Below are positions 13,401-23,425 of a DNA stretch of 64,000 nt, in pieces. The notes beneath the pieces were generated by a model. That model made no database searches, was not told the DNA's origin, and saw only the letters and a program-made list of their open reading frames with translations. Source of the DNA: Closterium sp. Naga37s-1 (lineage: Eukaryota; Streptophyta; Zygnematophyceae; Desmidiales; Closteriaceae); assembly GCA_947471745.1 (NCBI GenBank), contig CANJKZ010000538.1, positions 478,753-542,752 of the forward strand, read 5' to 3'. The stretch's first letter is position 1. Each line of letters opens with the position of its first letter. The position numbers were made by a program, and so were the translations under genes.

Positions 13401-16400
13401 GCCGCGTTCTGATTCGCCACCAGCGCTGCTGGAGCATCGTACCTGGACAGAATGGGACCAAGGAAGCAAAACATCATTTGGTGAGTGAGAAATATGGAGT
13501 GCTTCAGAGAGAGATTTTAAAAGCAGACTAAACAGAACACTTACCAGGTGAGCGTGATCTTGACATCCTTGCTCCCCGTTCCGCCATCTCCCCTCTCAGG
13601 ATTAACCAGCAAGCAGATGCGGTAACCGTTACCGGTCTTCAGGGCAGGTCCCTCGATTGCCACTGTAGTGAAGGATGCTGTACCCGCTATAGGCACAGCA
13701 TTGCCTAGGTGCACACGGCCAAAGCCCTGGTTCATGGAGGGTGGTGCGTCTATAGGGTAGCGGTCACCTGGTGGGGGCCAGGGAGCACGGGCACAGCGTG
13801 AAAGAGGCAGGGGATAATCAGAGAGGGACAGTACAGTGAGGAGAGCGAATCGCAGAGAACGCTACGCGGAGAGCAAAGAGCAGAGAGCAGAGAGAAAAGA
13901 GTAAGTTTTTTGTCTTGTAGTGAGACTCACCGTTTCCAGCTGTGAGAGGCATGGCTCCGTTTATCAACGTGGCCTTGAGCAGCATGCCACTTGGCACGAA
14001 GCCATTGGCTGGAACCTAGAAGAATGCCACAGCAGATTATAGATGAGAAGTTATATGGCTTCTTGGTCAACTGAATTGTCATGTCATCAATGAACAGCGG
14101 TAAATTTGTGTATAGCACGCATAGCATGCACGTGGCAGAAATTTTCAACAGGCATGCACAAAACCTGTCACGGTGTTTACAGGGTAGCGCATGGGGTTAC
14201 CCTCTGGCCAGTGGGGTAGAAGCCGTCCATGAAGTATTGCCTGAGCAGAGCAGCCGAGCCGGCAGTGATGGGCGTGGCCATTGAGGTGCCTGACATCTCT
14301 GGATGGCGGGGAGGAATGGTTGAGCAGAGCAGGAATGGTTGAGAAATGGCTGAGAAGAGCAGAGTAGAGCAGAGTGAGCAGAGCAGCGGCTGATGGGCAT
14401 AGCACCTGACGGTTACATGCGGGGAACCTGACCTGACAGGCACCTGAGGGAAATCTGATGGGCATAAGAGGAGCTGACTGCAGCACTCACGTGTGACAGA
14501 GCACGATGGCTGGCGAAGGTTGCGGTTGCTCTTTGCTGACCATATGCCCTCCCCTGCCACGCGTCAGGGAGGAGGCAGATGCACAACGAATGGCAATGAC
14601 ACGGGAGGAGTGAGACAAGCTGGGACTGATAGGTGGGACTGATAGGTGGGACTGATAGGTGGGACTGATAGGTGGGACTGATAGGTGGGACTGATAGGTG
14701 GGACTGAAAGGTGGGACTGAAAGGTGGGACTGATAGGTGGGACTGAAAGGTGGGACTGATAGGTGGGACTGATAGGTGGGACTGATAGGTGGGACTGATA
14801 GGTGGGACTGATAGGTGGGACTGATAGGTGGGACTGATAGGTGGGACTGATAGGTGGGACTGAAAGGTGGGACTGATAGGTGGGACTGATAGGTGGGACT
14901 GATAGGTGGGACTGATAGGTGGGACTGATAGGTGGGACTGATAGGTGGGACTGAAAGGTGGGACTGATAGGTGGGACTGATCGGTGGGACTGATAGGTGG
15001 GATTGATAGGTGGGACTGATAGGTGGGACTGATAGGTGGGACTGACAGGTGGGACTGATAGGTGGGACTGATAGGTGGGACTGATAGGTGGGACTGATAG
15101 GTGGGACTGATAGGTGGGACTGATAGGTGGGACTGATAGGTGGAACTGATAGGTGGGACTGATAGGTGGGACTGATAGGTGGGACTGATAGGTGGGACTG
15201 AAAGGTGGGACTGATAGGTGGGACTGATAGGTGGGACTGAGAGGTGGGACTGAGAGGTGGGACTGATAGGTGGGACTGAAAGGTGGGACTGATAGGTGGG
15301 ACTGATAGGTGGGACTGATAGGTGGGACTGAGAGGTGGGACTGATAGGTGGGACTGAAAGGTGGGACTGATAGGTGGGACTGATAGGTGGGACTGATAGG
15401 TGGGACTGATCGGTGGGACTGATAGGTGGGACTGATAGGTGGGACTGATAGGTGGGACTGACAGGTGGGACTGATAGGTGGGACTGATAGGTGGGACTGA
15501 AAGGTGGGGCTGATAGGTGGGGCTGATAGGTGGGACTGATAGGTGGGAATGACAGGTGGGACTGATAGGTGGGACTGATAGGTGGGACTGATAGGTGGGA
15601 CTGATATGTGGGACTGATAGGTGGGACTGATAGGTGGGACTGATAGGTGGGACTGATAGGTGGGACTGATAGGTGGGACTGATAGGTGGGACTGATAGGT
15701 GGGACTGAAAGGTGGGACTGATAGGTGGGACTGACAGGTGGGACTGATAGGTGGGACTGATAGGTGGGACTGATAGGTGGGACTGAAAGGTGGGACTGAT
15801 AGGTGGGACTGATAGGTGGGACTGATAGGTGGGACTGATAGGTGGGACTGATAGGTGGGACTGATAGGTGGGACTGATAGGTGGGACTGATAGGTGGGAC
15901 TGATAGGTGGGACTGATAGGTGGGACTGAAAGGTGGGACTGATAGGTGGGACTGATAGGTGGGACTGAGAGGTGGGACTGAGAGGTGGGACTGATAGGTG
16001 GGACTTAAAGGTGGGACTGATAGGTGGGACTGATAGGTGGGACTGATAGGTGGGACTGAGAGGTGGGACTGATAGGTGGGACTGAAAGGTGGGACTGATA
16101 GGTGGGACTGATAGGTGGGACTGATAGGTGGGACTGATCGGTGGGACTGATCGGTGGGACTGATAGGTGGGACTGATAGGTGGGACTGACAGGTGGGACT
16201 GATAGGTGGGACTGATAGGTGGGACTGAAAGGTGGGGCTGATAGGTGGGGCTGATAGGTGGGGCTGATAGGTGGGACTGATAGGTGGGACTGATAGGTGG
16301 GACTGATAGGTGGGACTGATAGGTGGGACTGACAGGTGGGACTGATAGGTGGGACTGATAGGTGGGACTGAAAGGTGGGGCTGATAGGTGGGGCTGATAG

Positions 16401-19400
16401 GTGGGACTGATAGGTGGGACTGATAGGTGGGACTGATAGGTGGGACTGATAGGTGGGACTGATAGGTGGGACTGATAGGTGGGACTGATAGGCGGGACTG
16501 ATAGGCGGGACTGATAGGTGGGACTGATAGGTGGGACTGATAGGTGGGACTGATAGGTGGGACTGATAGGTGGGACTGATAGGTGGGACTGATAGGTGGG
16601 ACTGATAGGTGGGACTGATAGGTGGGACTGAAAGGTGGGACTGATAGGTGGGACTGATAGGTGGGACTGATAGGTGGGACTGATAGGTGGGACTGATAGG
16701 TGGGACTGATAGGTGGGACTGATAGGTGGGACTGATAGGTGGGACTGATAGGTGGGACTGATAGGTGGGACTGATAGGTGGGACTGATAGGTGGGACTGA
16801 TAGGTGGGACTGAAAGGTGGGACTGATAGGTGGGACTGATAGGTGGGACTGATAGGTGGGACTGATAGGTGGGACTGATAGGTGGGACTGATAGGTGGGA
16901 CTGATAGGTGGGACTGAAAGGTGGGACTGATAGGTGGGACTGATAGGTGGGACTGATAGGTGGGACTGATAGGTGGGACTGATAGGTGGGACTGATAGGT
17001 GGGACTGACAGGTGGGACTGATAGGTGGGACTGATAGGTGGGACTGATAGGTGGGACTGATAGGTGGGACTGATAGGTGGGACTGATAGGTGGGACTGAT
17101 AGGTGGGACTGATAGGTGGGACTGATAGGTGGGACTGATAGGTGGGACTGATAGGTGGGACTGAAAGGTGGGACTGATAGGTGGGACTGACAGGTGGGAC
17201 TGATAGGTGGGACTGATAGGTGGGACTGATAGGTGGGACTGAAAGGTGGGACTGATAGGTGGGACTGATAGGTGGGACTGAGAGGTGGGACTGAGAGGTG
17301 GGACTGATAGGTGGGACTGAAAGGTGGGGCTGATAGGTGGGACTGATAGGTGGGACTGATAGGTGGGACTGATAGGTGGGACTGATAGGTGGGACTGATA
17401 GGTGGGACTGATAGGTGGGACTGATAGGTGGGACTGAGAGGTGGGACTGAAAGGTGGGACTGAAAGGTGGGACTGATAGGTGGGACTGATAGGTGGGACT
17501 GATAGGTGGGACTGATAGGTGGGACTGACAGGTGGGACTGATAGGCGGGACTGATAGGTGGGGCTGATAGGTGGGGCTGATAGGTGGGACTGATAGGTGG
17601 GACTGATAGGTGGGACTGATAGGTGGGACTGATAGGTGGGACTGATAGGGAGGAAAGGGATATGAAAAGGGAGGGGCGAATCAATAAAAGAACGTTTGTG
17701 AGAAGCACAGGGAGTAGTGAGATACGCACAAGCACCGAGCGAGAGCAACCAGTCTTCAGCCTTGCAGGGCCCAAGAACAGAATATCTTGCATTGAGGGAC
17801 CGAACATAAGCCCTATTAGCCCTGGAGCAGAGATGTCGGGCTTAATGCGGCCATCAGGGGTGGGACCCCACGAGGAGAAACGTGCCATGCTGGCCGGGCT
17901 GAACGAACATAATCACCCCTCTGCCCGCATTACCTCTGCCAGCCCTGCCGGCATTACCTGGAGCAGTGATGTCGGGCTTAATGCGGCCATCAGGCGTGGG
18001 ACCCCACGAGGAGAAGCGCGCCATGCTATTAGGGCGGAAGGCGAGAGACACTGCCAGGGGTGAGATGGACACCTGCTGGGGGGGAATGGTGAAGGCAGGT
18101 GAAGGCAGGTGAAGGCAGGTGAAGGCAGGTGAAGGCATGTGAAGGCATGTGACGGCAGGTGAAGGCATGTGAAGGCAGGTGAAGGCAGGTGAAGGTAGGT
18201 GAAGGCAGGTGAAGGCATGTGAAGGCAGGTGAAGGCAGGTGAAGGCAGGTGAAGGCATGTGAAGGCATGTGAAGGCATGTGAAGGCAGGTGAAGGCATGT
18301 GAAGGCATGTGACGGCAGGTGAAGGCATGTGACAGCATGTGAAGGCAGAGGCATGTGAAGGCAGGTGAAGGCAAGTGACGGCATGAGAAAGCAAGAAGCA
18401 CGCACTTGCACGGGCTGGCCCCTCCTGAGAGCTGCATCTAGGATGGCACCCACTGCTTGTGGCACAGAACCACCTGGCACAGCCATGGGGGAGCGAACCA
18501 GCACAGATGGCACAAAGGATTGTGAGACGAGGTTGTGGACAACACAAGTGCTGCTGAAAGAAATCTTGCAGGTGAATGGAGATGCGCTGAATGGCTTGGC
18601 CACGTAGGGGTTGGGTGCGATGCTGCTGGATGGAGCGCAGAGTGAGAAAGAGAAGAAGCAGTTTTTGGGTGGTGTGGGAGGTGGTGTGAGAGATGGTGTG
18701 GGAGATGGTGTGAGAGATGGTGTGAGAGATGGTGTGAGATCGCACCTGGGATGGTGATGCTGGGGTCAGCGCCAAAGGGAGCAGCCATGGGGAAGTAGCC
18801 AAGAGTGTCATTAGCCACAATCACTGCTGCTGCTGCACCTGCTGCCTGCGCGTTCCTGAACTGAAATGGTGAGTGTGGCACGTTTTAAGGAGAAACAAAC
18901 GCAGTAGATTTTATGTGAAGGAGGGATGAGCTGTACTAAATTGGCCATAAACGTGACGGCTGCTGCTTTTTAAGTCGACTTAAAAATCGACTCATCACAC
19001 GCAGGTTATGTGAAGGAGGGATGAGCTGTACTAAATTGGCCATAAACGTGACGGCTGCTGCTTTTTAAGTCGACTTAAAAATCGACTCATCACACGCGGG
19101 TTATGTGAAGGAGGGATGAGCTGTACTAGATTGGCCATAAACGTGACGGCTGCTGCTGGGACGACTTTGAATCGCAAGGCCTTATGTGAAATGCTTAGCA
19201 GCGCCATGATGTGGGCGAAGCAAGAGGAAACAAATTGCTGAAACAGCCTGGTGTTGACTGAGAGCAGCATAAAATGACCTTGTTCTGACGCAAAGCACAG
19301 ATTAAAACAAGAAAATAGCACAGAAGAACTTGAAAACCAGCAGCGTGACTGTGTTGTCAGAGGAAAGAACGGCAGCAGACTGGCACCCACCTTATCCGCA

Positions 19401-22400
19401 AAGATGCAGTTTCCCGCATCAAGCAGCACAATCAACCCAGCCACACTCCCTCCCGCGCTCCCACTACCGCCCCGCACCGCTCTGCACCCATCCCTCGGCT
19501 CGCCCCTCACGAGCCCCCACGGCACCCCCACCTCCCATAGGCCCGACTGGAAGGTGGCGCCAAAGGCGTGTGAGAGGAGAGGGTACCAGGCGCGGTCGGA
19601 GGGGAGGAGGGCGGGGGGGGGCGCGAGGATGGAGAGGTTGAAGGGCGTGGCGAGGAGGGGCGGAGAGGCGCCGACACTGCCGAGGGTTGCGCCTACTGTG
19701 AGACAGTTCTTGGCGAGAGCAGGCGATGAGATGGAGACTGGGGGAGAGGGGGAAAGGCAGGGGTTGGGAGTGTAGGTGGCTTGGTTTACGAAGGAGATAT
19801 TCATAATCGGAAGGGTGAGACGGAGAGGGTCGCCCCCACTGTGAGGCAGTTCTTGGGGAGAGCAGGTGACGAGATGGAGACTGGGGTAGCGGTGGTGGGT
19901 GGGGAGGGTGTGACGAGTATAAGAACCACACACGCACCTGTGTCTCGGTGCACAGCGCCCATGTTGCCTGCCGCGACTACTGGGAGGAAGTTCTGCCACG
20001 GGACAGAGAGAGGGAGAGAGAGAGCACGGATCAGGGGAACAGGAACAGCATGGTTAGAGGCATGGATGTGTTGTGGCTTGGATGAGTAAGGACTTAGGGA
20101 TGACATCTTTCCACAGGGCTGCCTGCCTGTTGCTGATTGCAGCATGTTAAGAGGCACAGATAGTTCTGGGAGCTCACAGGGTTGTTGAAGGTGAAACGGT
20201 CGACTGACTGCGCCATGTAGTCATATGCAAACACTCCTGACGCCCACGAGTCCGAGTGGATCAACGCCCCCGCCTTCATTGCCTGCCTGCACCCACAGTT
20301 ACACCACCGGGAAGCTGAGCAGAGTGAGGCAAAATTGGACCGCAACAGCTAAGCCTAGAGGAGGACTTACCACATTCTATGGTGGATGATGACACATCGA
20401 CCAATCACCCGAGCAGCAAATGAACCTTAACAGAGCCTCACTCACCCATAGTACCCACTGCCCAGGTCACCAGGCGGCATGATGTAACCCACATCGCCCT
20501 CGCCCATGTCAGTGAAGGCAATGCGCGCATCAGGCGCCATGCCAGGGTACAGATCCACGTTCTCTGGCCCCTTCGCCCCCTGCTGCCCCGGCTGCGGTTG
20601 CTGTGCTTGCTGTTGCTGCGAGCAGGCCCCTGCCACGGAGCCGGCCACGTGGGTGCCGTGCCCCAACTCGTCCACTGTGTCCCCGTTGACCACCCGGTAC
20701 TGCACCACCTTGCGGTGAGTCGGGCCTGGCAGAGGGACTGCGTCATCGCGGAAAAAGCAACTGCAGGGTGAGGGGCAAGGGAGGGGAAGGAAGGCTGGCC
20801 TGAGTGAAAGCGGAGCCGGCCACGTGGGTGCCGTGCCCCACCTCGTCCACTGTGTCCCCGTTGACCACCGGGTACTGCACCACCTTGCGGTGCGTGGGGC
20901 CTGGTAGGGGCACTGCTTCGTCCCGGAAGAAGCAGCTGGAAGGGTGAGGAGAGGAGTGAAGGAGAGGGAAAAAGGTCGTTCAAGATCCTTGGAAGTTCGT
21001 CCACTGTGTCGCCGTTCACCACCCGGTACTGCACCACCTTGCGGTGATTGGGGCCTGGCAGAGGGACGGAATCGTCCTGGAAGAAGCAGCTGGAAGGGTG
21101 AGGGGCTCAGGAGAGAAAAAGAGATGAGCCTGCGTGAAAGTGGGGATTCAGAGTGGGTGAGGCAACGGAGAAGGCAAGAAAGGCAGAACTTGCAATGAGA
21201 CGGATAAGTGCATGGCGTAGAACAGGAGCGACGCAAAGAGCAGAAAGGTCAGCGAAAGAGTAGGACTCTGCTACACTCCCACCTCTGCATGTCGATGCCG
21301 CTGTCACCAATTCCCACGATCTGCCCGACTCCCGTGATTCCAGCACTCCAAAGGGGCCGTGCCGCCCCAAACCCACTCCTCTGCTGCTCACTACCACCTC
21401 CTCCGCTGCCTGATCCTGGCGATCCGAACCCTGGGTCGTCGTCCAAGCCAACGGAGGTGCCGCTCTGAGTGACAGCTGAGGCCCACCGGTTGTGCAGGCG
21501 AGAACGGGGCCGAGGTGCGACCCACTGCACCCACCCCTGCTGCTGCAGCCAGCGCAGCACGGCAGGCAGCAGGGGCTTCGGCGCTGCCAGCACCAGCAGA
21601 CCTTGACTGGTGACGTCATGCTGATGATGATGATGATGATGATGGCTCTGGGTGGTATCAGATGTGGTGCTATCGGGTATGTTGTTAGGTGCTGATGAGA
21701 TTATATCATCTTGGCTTGAGTCGTGAATGGTGGTGCTGATTCCTTCTAGCGACACACTGAAGGTAGAGCAATACAGGCTGTCAGATGTCTCCAGAAGCTG
21801 GGTGCGCGGATCATCCAGATTCTTCGGTCGATTGACATGTTGCATTGCTCCAGCAGGGGTACTATCTGACGACTGGTTTACTGCGGAGCTTGAAACCGTA
21901 GGATCTGGTAGACGGACTGAATCTGATCCGTCGATTGGTTGCTGCAAATGGACGAACTTTTCACACAGGCTGCTGTGGATGAAGGAAGCGTATGCTTTGG
22001 AGTTGCCGACCGGGCCTTGATCCGGCAGCACGACTGTGATAAGTGGCCGGCCTTCTTTGTCCACATCGATCATGTCATATATAGAGCTTTCCTCCTTGAT
22101 GTCATCTGCGGTTTTATAGTGCCTGGAACGAGAAACAGCCTGATTCAGCACTGCAACGTCTCACAAAAAAGCGACGACGGAAGACAGCATATGATAACAG
22201 CAGCAACCGACGGTTAATTCTGAAGTCTGAAGTAGAGAGAGAAGGCAAAGAAACAATGGATGAAGCTGTGACTGACCGTAGAATGGCACCCCATTCGGGC
22301 GCTAGCTTCGACTCTCCTCGTAGACGGCCAATCCACGACACGTAGGAGAGCCGACTGAGCGCGTGAGCCGCTTTAACACAGGGAAGTAGAACCAGATACG

Positions 22401-23082
22401 AGTCGACCGGTACGTAGTTCAGGATTCGCCCGCCGACTGCATGGACGTCCTTAAATAGCCGGTCCCTGACACCTTCTCTGCTACTCTGAGAGTCTTCGTC
22501 GGTGAACTGAACGAGAACGTGCAATGCGCGGAGAGCACGGATGGATTCAGTCGAACGGAGTGGTATCCGGTCCCCGTCCTCCCTGACTCTGTTCCGATGG
22601 CCTTCTGGAGAACGCGAGGTCGCATCCCCAACCGACGATTCTGGTTCGCCATTGTCGCAGCCGGAAAATTCGAGCAAAGCGGACTTCGGAAGTCCATGTA
22701 AGCTGGAAAGTGGGAAACACAAGGCGAAATTGTCAATGCCAGTGAGAACGGCTTGAGCTGGCTACTAGATATTCCTCCCCTGATCAAATCCCAGATTTCA
22801 CCAATTTCACCTCAAAAGCAAGCAGAAGGAGAAGTGTGTGAAGAGGACTCACCAATTTCCACCAAGTTCCCAAACAGGGCAAGTGGAAAAAGGGTCTGCG
22901 AGACTTTTGCAATTCGTTTACCAGGTTTCGCTGTTTCCAGAGTCGCAGACCCGCACGCGAGTGTCGATGGATTGGCTCGCGAGCACAATCGGTCGTCGCA
23001 GACTTTCTGAGAACGCCAAGGAAACAAGAGTTGCGACGACACAGACCACGAGCAAAAACGACCTCCTACTCGCGAGAGTCAT
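6605..23082 (-). CDS. Membrane-anchored subtilisin-like serine protease (S8) with PA, jelly-roll and Ig-like domains, 19 exons
   Basis: Exons in transcript order: 23082-22922, 22702-22277, 22122-21283, 20760-20446, 20286-20178, 19992-19938, 19737-19391, 18860-18746, 18625-18406, 18072-17958, 14553-14491, 14298-14201, 14015-13931, 13767-13545, 13442-13292, 12743-12541, 12073-9183, 8846-7092, 6804-6605. Product about 2790 aa. The ATG at 23082 opens a hydrophobic signal peptide (SFLLVVCVVATLVSLAF). Exon 2 resembles a subtilase propeptide. Exon 3 carries the catalytic Asp (GIGDSGIDM), exon 4 His (GHGTHVAGSVAG), exon 6 the oxyanion Asn (VVAAGN), exons 7-8 a PA insert (AGAAAAVIVAND), exon 10 FSSWGPTPDGRIKPDITAPG and exon 12 the Ser (GTSMATP). 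Exons 14-16 resemble the KP-43 jelly roll (LVNNLDLAVTSPTG). Exons 17-18 hold Ser/Pro-rich sequence and Ig-like repeats of the pattern SP-x-x-Y, DG-x-Y-x-F-x-VRA-x-D-x-AGN. Exon 19 has a TM (VIALAVSLGVGALVVAVGLAV) and a short basic tail. Phases agree at all joins except exon 8 to 9, which lacks one base. Expected topology is an extracytoplasmic protease with a short cytosolic tail. Confidence 0.9.
12060..12250 (-). repeat. Duplicated 3' splice-site segment of subtilase exon 17
   Basis: A ~50-bp segment (ATCCAGATGTGCAAGCGGAC, then a C-rich tract and CTATCCAGCAGCCCC) occurs twice, at about 12065-12117 and 12185-12238. The downstream copy in transcript sense is the exon 17 acceptor used in my model, because it keeps phase with the long Ig-like exon. 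The other copy lies ~120 bp further upstream in the intron. Confidence 0.8.
12785..13032. repeat. 19-bp minisatellite in a subtilase intron
   Basis: About 13 copies of GGCATGGGGGCAGATGGGC/T on the plus strand, lying in the intron between exons 15 and 16. Because 19 is not a multiple of three, all frames repeat as a 19-residue peptide, so the open frames on both strands are not genes. Confidence 0.95.
13098..13200 (-). repeat. Downstream echo of subtilase exon 15 (3' part plus donor)
   Basis: Near-copy of the last ~100 nt of exon 15, reading LLVNNLDLSVTAPTGHTFF up to NTVEQ and then a GT donor, as in the real exon at 13442-13292. Differences are substitutions (AVTSP becomes SVTAP, GGL becomes GRL) with no stop codon. 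It lies between exons 15 and 16. Its 5' edge is abrupt inside the exon and it is preceded by a CAG-rich tract. Confidence 0.9.
14628..17652. repeat. 3-kb minisatellite of a 13-bp unit, ~230 copies
   Basis: Unit on the plus strand GATAGGTGGGACT, with point variants (GAAAG, GAGAG, GACAG, GATCG, and GGGGCT for GGGACT). It fills most of the intron between subtilase exons 10 and 11. On the minus strand no frame contains a stop in the consensus, so open frames of over 600 and over 1100 codons repeating SPTYQSHLSVPPI cross it. The flanking exons join in phase without it, so I treat it as intronic. Confidence 0.97.
17823..17890 (-). repeat. Downstream echo of subtilase exon 10
   Basis: Copy of the last ~66 nt of exon 10, encoding MARFSSWGPTPDGRIKPDIS followed by APG, with one conservative change from the exon (T to S). 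Unlike the other downstream echoes it has lost the GT donor: CTCCAG is followed by GGCTAA. It sits between exon 10 and the 13-bp array. Confidence 0.9.
18090..18390. repeat. 10-bp minisatellite (GAAGGCAGGT/GAAGGCATGT)
   Basis: About 30 copies of two alternating 10-bp variants in the intron between subtilase exons 9 and 10. The open frames through it (AFTCLHLPSP repeats) are periodic artefacts. Confidence 0.95.
18665..18742. repeat. 12-bp tandem repeat next to the exon 8 donor
   Basis: Six or so copies of GGTGTGAGAGAT with variants, starting a few bases inside the intron after subtilase exon 8. On the minus strand it reads as a CA/CT-rich tract that continues directly from the donor sequence. 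Confidence 0.9.
18911..19160. repeat. ~95-bp tandem repeat containing a 20-bp perfect palindrome
   Basis: Two full copies and one partial copy of a segment beginning TTATGTGAAGGAGGGATGAG, in the intron between subtilase exons 7 and 8. Each full copy contains TTTTTAAGTCGACTTAAAAA, a perfect 20-bp palindrome. The third copy stops before the palindrome. Confidence 0.95.
19816..19880 (-). repeat. Upstream echo of subtilase exon 7 (acceptor plus 5' part)
   Basis: Copy of the exon 7 acceptor and first ~50 nt, reading VSISSPALPKNCLTVGATL, compared with SPALAKNCLTVGATL in the real exon starting at 19737. It breaks off mid-exon into unrelated sequence and lies between exons 6 and 7. Confidence 0.9.
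20812..20935 (-). repeat. Upstream echo 1 of subtilase exon 4 (His exon)
   Basis: Acceptor plus the first ~120 nt of the catalytic-His exon, including VVNGDTVDEVGHGTHVAGS. It then diverges abruptly into intron sequence. The complete exon starts at 20760. If spliced in, this copy would supply an active-site motif but would run out of homology immediately after it. Confidence 0.92.
20998..21089 (-). repeat. Upstream echo 2 of subtilase exon 4
   Basis: A second, shorter copy of the acceptor and exon 5' part (CFFQDDSVPLPG to NGDTVDEL), ending just before the His motif. Together with echo 1 and the true exon this makes three successive acceptors with increasing amounts of the same exon. Confidence 0.92.
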
Positions 23083-23425
23083 TGCGGAACCGTAAGCGAG
23101 CTTCACGAAATGACGGACGACAGAAAGAATTAGCGCCAACTTCACCTGGAGTAAATCGCCAGCCTATGGATGTGCTCTTGGCATCAACGATTCACGTGGC
23201 GAAAATCGCTTCAGCTGAATGCCGCTTGGAGTCGTCGAATGTCCAAGAGTATTTCTCGTAACGCGTCTTTTCCAATTCCAGCCCTGAGAATAAGCATTTA
23301 TGAAGCACGCTAAAAATTGTACTATGAGGAAAGGGTCATGTTATGCAAAACTACATAGTGGGTTAGTGACTAATCAAGGCAGTTAATCAGACCCTCATCT
23401 ATTAGCTACAGCAATTAATCTCACT

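Noticed and set aside
14413-17888. Very long minus-strand ORFs (over 1100 and over 600 codons) of SPTYQSHLSVPPI repeats
   Set aside because: They are read-through of a 13-bp minisatellite in an intron; flanking subtilase exons splice in phase without it.
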